DNA from: JAFGPL01 sp046485045
GTDB lineage: Bacteria > Bacteroidota > Bacteroidia > Bacteroidales > UBA10428
Reading direction: 5' to 3'
Length of the DNA: 24,517 bases
Assembly: GCA_046485045.1 (NCBI GenBank)
Contig: JAWOHT010000057.1
Span: 1 to 24,517, forward strand
The notes under the pieces: generated by a model
The model's database searches: none
What the model was told of the DNA's origin: nothing
What the model saw: the letters and a program-made list of their open reading frames with translations, nothing else
Translations under genes and position numbers: made by a program
Shown here: in pieces, positions 1 to 6,937 of the stretch
How the letters are laid out: every line of letters begins with the position of its first letter
How positions within the stretch are numbered: position 1 is the first letter of the stretch

Positions 1-100
1 TATTCCCTAAATATGAAGATATGTTAATATAAAAATTTAGTGCATTGCTCAAAAAAAGGAAACCAAATTAAAGAAATTACGATATAATAAGCCAAAGAGA

Positions 101-174
101 AGTAAGTAGTAAGTAATAAGTGATTAGTGATTAGTGATTAGTGAATAGTGAATAGTAAAAAATGAATAGTAAAA
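101..174. repeat. Heptamer tandem repeat (AGTGATT/AGTGAAT type)
   Basis: Seen in sequence: three consecutive AGTGATT units (119-139) are followed by two AGTGAAT units (140-153) and degenerate copies to 174. Looser AGTAAGT copies lie upstream from 101. The period is 7 bp. From memory, similar AT-rich heptamer arrays are common in Bacteroidota intergenic DNA. The array lies about 160-235 bp upstream of the first gene and contains the ATG at 162, which argues against that ATG as a translation start. Confidence 0.85.
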
Positions 175-197
175 AATTAAATATTAATCCAAAAACC

Positions 198-287
198 ATG
201 TACTATCATACTGTGGACCACCAAACCGTGGACTATAAAACCGTGTACCACCAAACCGTGGTCCACCAAACCGTGGACTATAAAACT
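198..287. repeat. Six 15-bp tandem units in the leader of the first gene
   Basis: Seen in sequence: six abutting 15-bp units start at 198, 213, 228, 243, 258 and 273. They alternate two main versions, GTGGACCACCAAACC-like and GTGGACTATAAAACC-like; the first unit (ATGTACTATCATACT) is the most divergent. GTGGACCAC (213-221) and GTGGTCCAC (258-266) are exact reverse complements and could form a 9-bp stem with a 36-nt loop. Because 15 is a multiple of 3, the array reads open in the frame of the downstream gene (VDHQT/VDYKT-like), but it precedes the signal peptide and is probably untranslated. Function unknown. Confidence 0.85.
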
Positions 288-335
288 TTTAATAAAAATA
301 AGAATTGCTATTGTTTAATTTTAAATTTAATGATT

Positions 336-1298
336 ATGAAAAAAGGTAATTTACTTAAATTGTTTACAGGCATTGCGATGACATTGTTTGTAGCGAATGG
401 TCTTTTTGCTCAGGTTGAGGTAGCTGATTACGCAGCCATTTCCGGCGCTGCTACCGAAATTGACTCTGTTACGGTTGGTTCTACCACCCGGTTGTATGTG
501 AAACCCGATGCTTATTTTCATCCGGGTTATGTTGCTCCGGGTTGGTCATTAACACCCGGCTTTAGCTGGACATGGACTATTCCGGGCGCAGCAGGTACTG
601 CCGATGCAGGTGAAGCAACTGCAACTGCTGATGTATGGGTACAGGTTGATTGGTCAGTTACTGCAGGCGGTCCTTATGAGATTACAGTAACAGAAACTGC
701 CTCTGCTGCTTTTGGAGGCTGCACAGGCGATACAAATGTATGGGTAAGCGTTATTGATAGTGCAACTGTTGCTTTTACTTCAGGTGCTGGTTATATTGAT
801 AATGATACTCTGTCTGTTTGTGAGGGTGATGGAAGTCTTTCCAATATTGTACAGGCCACATTCACGGGTATCCGTACCTTCCAGCTTGACTGGAGTCTTG
901 AAATTGCAACACTTGCTTCCGATAAGAGCAAAGAATTATACTGGTCACTTGCAAAAGTATCTTTAGGCGGTACACAGGCTTATGCAGTTGAAAAGGATGG
1001 TGCCGGTGGTAATCAGGAGGTTAATATTAATGCAACAACGTTTAACCTGAGCAGGCCAACAGATAATACTTATACTGCCATTAATGATGGTACAAGAAAA
1101 AAGATTACATTATATTCTTATGCTATTAATGGTGTAAACGACAGAATCTCTCGTAAGTCGGATTACTTAAATAACCCGACTCCAAATACAAACGGTTGGA
1201 CATGGTATGATACAACTCCTAAAACTGTTGTAATCAAGGTTAACCCTGCACCTGTTACCGGTCCTATTTATCATATACCTAACAACTGGCAGCCATAA
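336..1298 (+). CDS. Secreted Ig/PKD-like protein with a GP[IV].HIPN C-terminus
   Basis: Predicted exported protein of 320 residues. The frame is open from 162, but an N-terminal signal peptide begins at MKKGN (336), with a hydrophobic core and likely cleavage after FAQ near residue 26. The ATG at 330, two codons upstream, is an alternative; everything before that is tandem-repeat DNA. The mature part looks like two beta-rich Ig/PKD-like domains. The first spans about residues 27-150 (WTWTIPG, EITVTETA, one Cys). The second spans about 157-320, opening with DTLSVCEGD and ending with VNPAPVTGPIYHIPNNWQP just before the stop. No type-A or type-B T9SS sorting domain is visible, yet the giant protein at 6632-22960 ends in a similar way. 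It lies 54 nt upstream of a type-B T9SS protein and near a PorP/SprF gene, so it is probably a surface component of the same unit. No catalytic motif is seen. Function not known. Confidence 0.85.
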   Translation: MKKGNLLKLFTGIAMTLFVANGLFAQVEVADYAAISGAATEIDSVTVGSTTRLYVKPDAYFHPGYVAPGWSLTPGFSWTWTIPGAAGTADAGEATATADVWVQVDWSVTAGGPYEITVTETASAAFGGCTGDTNVWVSVIDSATVAFTSGAGYIDNDTLSVCEGDGSLSNIVQATFTGIRTFQLDWSLEIATLASDKSKELYWSLAKVSLGGTQAYAVEKDGAGGNQEVNINATTFNLSRPTDNTYTAINDGTRKKITLYSYAINGVNDRISRKSDYLNNPTPNTNGWTWYDTTPKTVVIKVNPAPVTGPIYHIPNNWQP

Positions 1299-1352
1299 TT
1301 TTCTGATTTATATTTAAGTTATTTTATTGTATAAACAGATTACAAATTTCCA

Positions 1353-2372
1353 TTGGCTACAAAATTTAACATAATTACCCTTATTCTCATGGCATTTATC
1401 CCTGTTGCCCTGCATGGTCAGACTTTACCGTATGCCTGTGCAGGCGGCAGGGAAGCCTATGGGGTTAAAGGTTATGAAAACTCCACCTTTATTTGGACAA
1501 TAGAAGGTGGTGTTATTGTTGAAGATTATAGCGATACCGTTGTGGTTGAATGGAACTGGAATTTGGGTACACATCGTCTTGAGGTGGTTGAGGTAACTGA
1601 TGTTAATTGTATCGGTAATCCTGTAGAAGCATTCCTGAGCGTTAATGCCCCTGATGTTGATATAGGTAACAGAATCGAAATTTGTGAAGATGGTTCTATT
1701 ACAATTCGTCCTGTAACAGACTATATCAATCCGCTCACTTTTGAATGGAATGATGGCAGCACCGGCAATAACCTTACTGCCAATACTGAAGGTATTGTAT
1801 GGGTACGGGCTACCGGAACAGACGGTTGCTATAATTACGATTCGGCCACAATTGTTGTTAACCCTCTGCCAATTGTAGATATTGGAAAAGACACCTCCCT
1901 TTGCGGGACTTCGACCTTAGACATTGATGCAGGTTTCTTTGCCATGTACAACTGGTCAACCGGTGAGATAACCAATCCTATAAATGTTGGGCCGTCGGCT
2001 ACACTGGCCGATACCATTTCGGTGGTTGTAACCGACTTTAAAGGGTGCCGGTCATCTGATACCCTGGTAATCTACCAGTGCAATGTGGATAAGTTCTTTG
2101 CAAACATGCCCAATACGATCATAGTGGGTCATGGAGGCCCGAATGAAAAGTGGATTCTTGAGTACATAGACCTTTTTCCGGGGGCAGTGGTAGAAATATT
2201 TGACAGGTGGGGCAGGCTGATTTATCATGTTACAAATCCCGATCCGTTTAACGTATGGGATGGCAGGTCGCTGGCTGGTAAAGAGATGCCTATGGATTCG
2301 TATTATTACGTGATAGACCTCAAATACAGGAATGCAAAACCTTTGGTGGGTACTATTAATTTAATTAAGTAA
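1353..2372 (+). CDS. PKD-like protein with divergent T9SS type-B sorting domain
   Basis: Predicted cell-surface protein of 339 residues exported by Sec and then T9SS. The start is TTG: an in-frame TAA at 1332-1334 leaves no upstream ATG, and the reading gives a proper signal peptide ending about HGQ (residue 23). Three PKD/Ig-like segments follow, with the typical linker VNPLPIVDIGKDTSLC near residues 168-185. The last 92 residues (about 248-339) match the gliding-motility-associated type-B CTD pattern: MPNTI..., VVEIFDRWGRLIY, WDGRSLAGKEMP, YYYVIDL and GTINLIK. The normally well conserved TPNGDGxND stretch is replaced by IVGHGGPNE at about residues 257-265, although frame and length are kept. 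The next gene is a PorP/SprF-like protein, the usual partner of type-B CTD cargo. The protein is probably a structural or adhesive surface component. Confidence 0.9.
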   Translation: MATKFNIITLILMAFIPVALHGQTLPYACAGGREAYGVKGYENSTFIWTIEGGVIVEDYSDTVVVEWNWNLGTHRLEVVEVTDVNCIGNPVEAFLSVNAPDVDIGNRIEICEDGSITIRPVTDYINPLTFEWNDGSTGNNLTANTEGIVWVRATGTDGCYNYDSATIVVNPLPIVDIGKDTSLCGTSTLDIDAGFFAMYNWSTGEITNPINVGPSATLADTISVVVTDFKGCRSSDTLVIYQCNVDKFFANMPNTIIVGHGGPNEKWILEYIDLFPGAVVEIFDRWGRLIYHVTNPDPFNVWDGRSLAGKEMPMDSYYYVIDLKYRNAKPLVGTINLIK

Positions 2373-2402
2373 CTTGCGCAAAATTTTAACTTTTAGTTCA
2401 GT

Positions 2403-2433
2403 CTTCTCTGTGAAGTATATAAACACAGGAGAG
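2403..2433 (+). promoter_or_regulatory. Possible hairpin between the CTD gene and the PorP/SprF gene
   Basis: Seen in sequence: CTTCTCTGTG (2403-2412) and CACAGGAGAG (2424-2433) can pair over about nine positions with one bulged G, around an 11-nt AT-rich loop. No T-tract follows, so it is a poor intrinsic terminator. It could be an mRNA stability or attenuation element within the 89-nt spacer. A GGAG at 2451-2454 precedes the downstream TTG start by seven nucleotides and is the better-supported translation signal. Confidence 0.3.
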
Positions 2434-2461
2434 TTTCAAAAACTTATAACGGAGCAATAAT

Positions 2462-3505
2462 TTGACAAAACGAAAAATACATAACATTAAGCTAAATCTA
2501 TTGGCTGCCTTTTCGCTCTGTCTGGCATTGTTAGCACCCGGTGTTAAATCGCAGCAGTTGCCTATTTACAGCCAGTATATGCTTAACGGTTTTTTGATTA
2601 ATCCGGCAATAGCGGGCCATGAAGGGTATACCGGCATTAATATTACCGGCAGGGAGCAGTGGCTCGGCCTGAAGGATGCCCCTTCAACATATGCGCTTAG
2701 CGCACAGACCAGGTTGCTGAAGAACAGTTTTATTTCCCGCAGCGCATCCATAAAAAAAAGAAGAAGGATTATGTCGCGCAGCGGAAGGGTTGGTATGGGA
2801 GTATATATTTTTAGCGACTGGAATGGGGCATTTAACCGTACAGGAGCGCAATATACTTACAGTTATCACCTTACATTCAGAAAATCACAGCTCTCTTTTG
2901 GGGCCTCTTTAACCGGGTACCAGTTTAGGATTGATGATAAAAAAATAAGGCTGTACACCGATGATGCCTTTTATTATTCAATGGATAAGTCGGCCATGAT
3001 CCCGGATGCTAATTTTGGCGTCTATTATTCAGACAGGAACCTGTATGCAGGTTTTTCTGCCCTTCAGCTTTTTGAAAACACCCTGAAGCTTACCAATAGC
3101 GCCGGGGCAGATTTTAAAATGGTGAGGCATTACTTTGCAATGGCGGGTTATCGTTTTATGGTTAGCGATAATGTATATATAGAGCCCTCGTTTCTTCTTA
3201 AAACAACTGAGAATTTCATATCCCAGCTTGATGTCAACGGGAAAGTGTATGTACAGGAAGATTATTGGGCCGGATTATCATACCGTACGGGCGGAAGTTA
3301 CAGTTTAAGCGAAGAATCTATCGGGGGGAGCGGCTCATCTGTTATTTTTATGGGCGGTGCCAGGTTCGATAAGTTTTATTTCGGGTATGCATTCGATTAT
3401 AACCTTAGTGCAGTATCGAAATACAGCATCGGTTCGCACGAAATTATGCTTGGTATGAAATTCGGCGACAATGCCCGAAGATACCGCTGGCTGAACAGGT
3501 ATTAA
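2462..3505 (+). CDS. PorP/SprF-family type IX secretion outer-membrane protein
   Basis: Predicted outer-membrane beta-barrel of 347 residues, related to PorP and SprF. Family members cooperate with T9SS to export or retain type-B CTD proteins such as SprB. The start is TTG, preceded by GGAG at 2451-2454. A signal peptide ends near residue 30 (GVKSQ). The family N-terminal signature follows: QQLPIYSQYMLNGFLINPAIAG, then a REQW segment near residues 63-66. The rest alternates short beta strands (GMGVYIFSD, FGASLTGYQF, YWAGLSYRTG, FYFGYAFDYNLS) and ends with the typical SIGSHEIMLGMKF plus a basic RRYRWLNRY tail. A strongly basic insertion (ASIKKRRRIMSRSGR, about residues 94-108) contains an A8 run at 2752-2759. 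It is 89 nt downstream of the type-B CTD gene, its likely cargo. Whether it also serves the giant protein on the opposite strand is inference. Confidence 0.93.
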   Translation: MTKRKIHNIKLNLLAAFSLCLALLAPGVKSQQLPIYSQYMLNGFLINPAIAGHEGYTGINITGREQWLGLKDAPSTYALSAQTRLLKNSFISRSASIKKRRRIMSRSGRVGMGVYIFSDWNGAFNRTGAQYTYSYHLTFRKSQLSFGASLTGYQFRIDDKKIRLYTDDAFYYSMDKSAMIPDANFGVYYSDRNLYAGFSALQLFENTLKLTNSAGADFKMVRHYFAMAGYRFMVSDNVYIEPSFLLKTTENFISQLDVNGKVYVQEDYWAGLSYRTGGSYSLSEESIGGSGSSVIFMGGARFDKFYFGYAFDYNLSAVSKYSIGSHEIMLGMKFGDNARRYRWLNRY

Positions 3506-3588
3506 AACCGTAAATGTCTGAAAGCATCACTTGCAGGAAAATTCAAACAAGACTAAGACTCCCCTGAAGGCAATTGACCTGATCTTTA

Positions 3589-4455
3589 CTATTTGAGATA
3601 ACTTTTATTTGAACCCAGGTTTATAAAGTGAATGTTATAATCCAATGTTTTATATGACAATACAATACCATTGTCAACTGTTTCTTCAATAACATGTAAC
3701 TTATTGTTTGCAAAATACTTATAATTAGTAGCAGATACCATGATATTACCGTTATAGGCTTTTTGTACTACCAATTGGTTTTTATCATTATATTCAAATA
3801 TCTTTTTTTCGGTAACAGTATTTTTATCTGCATAACGTGTTATTCTAAGTATTTCAGTTACTTTTCCATTATCCATTTTTTGAGTTTCAGTAACTTTTGA
3901 TATACCATTCTCCGGTACTTTAAAAGCTGAAATTCTCTGAACAGTGTTGTTCCCTGTGTCATACCTGTATGTGGTTACATAAAGCTTTTTCTTTTGGGGA
4001 GCATAGGCAGTCACAGACTTTTTTAGGGTATCCTTCAGATAAGCAATCACTTCTCTCTTTTCCAATACAGGTACAGTGGCTGCCGAAGACCCGAAGTACT
4101 TTATTTCATTCACCCGGCCCTGAAGGTCATAACTGTATTTTTCGCCGCTGATAATTGAGTCTTTTATACTGAATTCCTCTGCAGATATTAATTTGTCGTT
4201 TGTATTGTAAAAATAGACCACATACGAACTGATATTACCGGTTTTTGCATCAAGTTTTAATTCTCTTAGAAGCTTCCAGTCAAGGGTATATGATTTTTGG
4301 CTGATCACAGTTTTTTCGCTTGTTCTTTGTCCGTTTTCAAGTCGGTAATTATAGGTAAGCTTAACCCAGATACTGTCTTTCTGTGAAAAACTTTTCACAG
4401 AAATCAGCATAAATAATGTAAATAATAGCACATAGTGGCTTATACAATGTTTCAT
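3589..4455 (-). CDS. Secreted YD-like repeat protein
   Basis: Predicted exported protein of 288 residues. The frame extends to an ATG at 4500, but that lies inside the upstream TPR gene. The ATG at 4455 begins a clear signal peptide (MKHCISHYVLLFTLFMLIS, cleavage near SFSQ, residue 25) and sits 10 nt after that gene's stop. The mature part is hydrophilic and rich in Tyr, Lys and Asn, with recurring short beta-hairpin motifs such as YSYDLQGRVNEI, YRYDTGNNTVQ, FEYNDKNQLV and YKYFANNKLHVI. These resemble degenerate YD (Rhs-like) or MORN-like repeats found in Bacteroidota secreted proteins. No Rhs core, toxin or enzyme motif is present. As the last gene of a minus-strand string behind the giant surface protein, it may be a periplasmic or outer-membrane accessory. 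The specific function is not recognised. Confidence 0.8.
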   Translation of the reverse strand: MKHCISHYVLLFTLFMLISVKSFSQKDSIWVKLTYNYRLENGQRTSEKTVISQKSYTLDWKLLRELKLDAKTGNISSYVVYFYNTNDKLISAEEFSIKDSIISGEKYSYDLQGRVNEIKYFGSSAATVPVLEKREVIAYLKDTLKKSVTAYAPQKKKLYVTTYRYDTGNNTVQRISAFKVPENGISKVTETQKMDNGKVTEILRITRYADKNTVTEKKIFEYNDKNQLVVQKAYNGNIMVSATNYKYFANNKLHVIEETVDNGIVLSYKTLDYNIHFINLGSNKSYLK

Positions 4456-4465
4456 GGCGTTTTCT

Positions 4466-5719
4466 TTAATTATTTTGGCAAAACTGTGCAGCAAGCTCAA
4501 CAGAAGGCTTATTACCCAGACTTATAGCTGTTTTAATATCGACACAGGCATCTTCGTACCTGTAAAGGTTGATTTTTGAAAGACCGCGGCTGTAATAAGC
4601 GTCTGCGTATTTATTATTCAGTTCAATGGCTTTATCATAATCGGCTATGGCCTGTTCATGCAGCTTAAGGTTACCCTTCGATACCCCCCGGTTGAAATAA
4701 GCATCGGCAAAATCGGGTTTCAATTTTATAGCGCTGGTGTAATAATCAACAGAACCCTTAAAATCTCCCTTCATAGATGAAGTAACACCCAGCAAAAAGA
4801 AAGACTGTGGGTCTGATGCATCATTCTCAACAGATTTTTTCAGGTCGGCAAAGGCCTTTTCAGGGTTACGGTTGTGCAGATATGAGAGAGCCCGGTTATA
4901 ATAACTCTTGCCCATACGATGTTTCAGTTCAATGGCTTTGGTAAAGTCCTTAATTGAGTTTTCGAACTGCTTCTCATGTGCAAAACTAACCCCCCGGTGA
5001 TAATAAGCCTCGCCAAACGCTGGTTTTATTGTTATGGCTTTACTCAGGTCATCAATGGCCGAACTGTAGTTTGAAAGGCTCATTTTAAAATAACCCCTGT
5101 TGTAGTATGCATCTGCATTCATACTGTCAACTGCAAGCAGCCTGTCGTAATCTTCGATGGCGCCCAAATAGTCCTCCATTGCAGACCTGGCTTCAATACT
5201 CATTAGGTATGCATCAACCATCTCTTTGTCAATTTCTATTGCCTTTTTATAATCTTCAATCGAATTTTTTAATTCTCCCATACCGGCTTTAACAAGTCCT
5301 CTCTGGTAATAAGCAAGTGCATAAAGCGAGTCAAGTGAGATTGCTGATGAGAACTCTTCGAGCGACCGGTTGGTATCTTTTTGCTTCACAAAAATCAATC
5401 CCCTGTAATAATAGGCTTCGGCGATGATGCTGTCCCTGTCAATAGACTGGTTAATACTTTCAAGGGCCGCAGGCAAATCATCTTTGTAATACAATGCCTT
5501 TCCTTTCCCGAGAAACGGGCTGGCCGAGCGTTTGTTCCATTTCGTGGCTTTGTGGTAATATTTAACCGCCTTATCAAAATCTTTTTGTTCAAGAAATTCT
5601 GAACCCCTGGCTAAATAATGCTCACTAATGCGGTTTCTCGATACATACAACGCTGTAAACAATCCAATGATTATTACAATAACAGCAATAACCAGACTAT
5701 GATATTTTTTTCGGGCCAT
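4466..5719 (-). CDS. Membrane-anchored tetratricopeptide (TPR) repeat protein
   Basis: Protein of 417 residues, probably a protein-protein interaction scaffold held at the inner membrane. Residues about 7-25 (SLVIAVIVIIIGLFTALYV) form one membrane segment after a basic MARKKYH start, giving a signal anchor with the remainder likely in the periplasm. From about residue 33 to the C-terminus there are 11 consecutive 34-residue TPRs with the usual pattern, for example DAYYNRG...A...Y.KAI.L.P and EAYYHRGVSF...F..SI.DFTKAIEL. No catalytic domain is attached. It lies 61 nt after the SprB-repeat gene and 10 nt before the YD-like gene, so it is probably co-transcribed with both. TPR lipoproteins and anchored TPR proteins accompany T9SS and gliding systems, but this one has no specific family signature. 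A role in assembling the giant surface protein is inference. Confidence 0.9.
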   Translation of the reverse strand: MARKKYHSLVIAVIVIIIGLFTALYVSRNRISEHYLARGSEFLEQKDFDKAVKYYHKATKWNKRSASPFLGKGKALYYKDDLPAALESINQSIDRDSIIAEAYYYRGLIFVKQKDTNRSLEEFSSAISLDSLYALAYYQRGLVKAGMGELKNSIEDYKKAIEIDKEMVDAYLMSIEARSAMEDYLGAIEDYDRLLAVDSMNADAYYNRGYFKMSLSNYSSAIDDLSKAITIKPAFGEAYYHRGVSFAHEKQFENSIKDFTKAIELKHRMGKSYYNRALSYLHNRNPEKAFADLKKSVENDASDPQSFFLLGVTSSMKGDFKGSVDYYTSAIKLKPDFADAYFNRGVSKGNLKLHEQAIADYDKAIELNNKYADAYYSRGLSKINLYRYEDACVDIKTAISLGNKPSVELAAQFCQNN

Positions 5720-5750
5720 AATGTTTAAATTAATTTTATAATAATATTAC

Positions 5751-5760
5751 AAAAAAAAAA
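5751..5760 (-). repeat. A10/T10 homopolymer run upstream of the TPR gene
   Basis: Ten consecutive A on the plus strand (T10 on the coding strand) lie in the 61-nt spacer between the SprB-repeat gene stop (5781) and the TPR gene start (5719). Only a very short CGG-AAA-CCG stem precedes the T-run on the transcribed strand, so it is a weak terminator candidate. It could equally be a slippage-prone spacer element that changes TPR gene expression. Neither role is demonstrated. Confidence 0.4.
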
Positions 5761-5780
5761 TGAATAGCCCGGTTTCCGCA

Positions 5781-6614
5781 TCAAAAATTATTCAAAAGAA
5801 TTGTATCGTTGTAATCTGATGCAGGCTGCGGGATTATGCTTATGGTTATTTCTTCTGAAGTATGCCAGCACCCGTTTTGATCTTTAACTTCAACCGAGAA
5901 TTTTTGCTGAAAAGGTTCCGAAGTATATAAAATAGCCGAAATCTTTTGGGTAATTTCACCGTTACTCCATTTGTATTCCAAAAAACTATCACCACCATCA
6001 AGAATGAATTCCTCCCCGGAAAAAACTGTAAGGTTATTTCCGGGTATAACTGTGTATTTTTCAGGTTCTTCTATTTCTACTATTAATTCGGATTTACACC
6101 TGTAAAAATCTTTTACCCCAATGGTATAAATTCCCGCATCAAGGTTTATGAAAACACCCTCAGGATTTGTTAAGCTGTCCATCAATGTAAATATATAGGG
6201 CGATGTGCCTCCGAGGGCGTGTACATATACTTCGCCATCGTTACCACCCGGGCAGGCAACATTTTTGAAATTATCAGAAATCAATTGTAAGACAGGCGGT
6301 TCATTGACCACAAAAGACCTGGAAACATTACAATTACCAGCCTTAATTGTCACTGTATATTTTCCGGCACCAATATGATAAATGTCTTCATGGGTTGAAC
6401 CGTTATTCCACAGAAAAGAACATGTTTCATTACCTGATACGTTGAGATCAATTGAACCATCCTGATGGCCATTGCATGAAACATTCTTTATCTCAGCATC
6501 TATACTTAAATTGCAACTGTCTGCACAATAAGTATTGCATACTGCCTTAAAGGTTGCGCTATTTGCAGATATTGCAAAAATCAAACCAATCAATATTCCA
6601 GAATTTAATCTCAT
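5781..6614 (-). CDS. Small secreted SprB-repeat protein
   Basis: Predicted exported protein of 277 residues. The frame runs back to 6719, but the start is placed at 6614 because a signal peptide begins there (MRLNSGILIGLIFAISANSA) and the upstream part overlaps the giant gene in another frame. After a Cys cluster (CNTYCADSC) come two SprB-type repeats. The first is near residues 38-102 (NVSCNGHQDGSIDL, SFLWNNGSTHEDIYHIGAG, YTVTI, VNEPP). The second is near 108-175 (NVACPGGNDGEVYV, GTSPYIFTL, INLDAGIYTIGVKD, IEEPE). A divergent Ig/PKD-like domain follows to about residue 258 (FILDGGDSFLEYKWSNGEITQ, SVEVKDQNGCWHTSEEI). SprB repeats occur in Bacteroidota gliding adhesins exported by T9SS. Unlike those, this protein ends in a short tail (SDYNDTILLNNF) with no visible CTD. 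It starts 17 nt after the giant gene's stop, so it is probably co-transcribed and may be a surface partner of it. Confidence 0.85.
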   Translation of the reverse strand: MRLNSGILIGLIFAISANSATFKAVCNTYCADSCNLSIDAEIKNVSCNGHQDGSIDLNVSGNETCSFLWNNGSTHEDIYHIGAGKYTVTIKAGNCNVSRSFVVNEPPVLQLISDNFKNVACPGGNDGEVYVHALGGTSPYIFTLMDSLTNPEGVFINLDAGIYTIGVKDFYRCKSELIVEIEEPEKYTVIPGNNLTVFSGEEFILDGGDSFLEYKWSNGEITQKISAILYTSEPFQQKFSVEVKDQNGCWHTSEEITISIIPQPASDYNDTILLNNF

Positions 6615-6631
6615 ATGACGCTTTTCTGCAT

Positions 6632-6937
6632 TTAATCGTTGGGTATATGGTGTACAGGGCCAGGGGCAGGTTTGCGGAATGTGTGAATTAAGATAATATT
6701 TGAATACGTAGCAGGGCAACCTGTCCCATTGGTCCTTCTGATGAAGAGGGTTGGTGTGTATAAATTACCATGATCGTATGTAAGTAAGTTAGATCCTGCT
6801 ATATCTGTCCAGTTTGCATCTCCGGGTACGGCAGTTAATTCTGTGGTGTATTGCCATGTATAGGTATAACTGCTTCCACCGGTGGGTAAGGCGACATTAA
6901 TAAAGGGAACAACATCATCACCGGCACAAACAGAATC
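6632..6937 (-). other. Terminal Ig/PKD-like domain of the giant protein with HIPND end
   Basis: Encodes residues about 5342-5442 of the giant protein. It begins DSVCAGDD, contains YTYTWQYTTE, WTDIAGSNLLTYDHG and LFIRRTNGTGCPATYSN, and ends KPAPGPVHHIPND directly before TAA. The opening VC.GD and closing PAP..GP..HIPN parallel the last domain of the 320-aa protein (residues 157-320; 804-1295 on the plus strand). The WQ...W..I.G....Y.....RR...C...SN pattern is typical of Bacteroidota PKD-like adhesin domains. A sorting role is speculative. Confidence 0.6.

Noticed and set aside
198..287. Small CRISPR-like array
   Set aside because: Units of 15 bp abut each other with no spacers, and no cas genes are present.
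162..335. N-terminal extension of the first gene starting at the ATG at 162
   Set aside because: The start lies in a heptamer repeat and the extension is mostly the 15-bp array. A normal signal peptide starts at 336.
3506..3588. Bidirectional terminator between the convergent genes
   Set aside because: No stem of convincing length with a T-tract on either strand could be found in the 83-nt gap.
3589..4455. Rhs/YD-type polymorphic toxin
   Set aside because: It is only 288 residues, with no Rhs core signature, no C-terminal toxin domain and no immunity gene. Only loose YD-like motifs are seen.
4456..4500. Longer start of the YD-like gene at 4500
   Set aside because: It would overlap the TPR gene and hide the signal peptide behind 15 unrelated residues. 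ATG 4455 fits better.
6615..6719. Extended start of the SprB-repeat gene, or a frameshift joining it to the giant gene
   Set aside because: The extension reads a non-domain sequence overlapping the giant gene in another frame, and a clear signal peptide begins at 6614. The giant frame ends cleanly at TAA 6634-6632.
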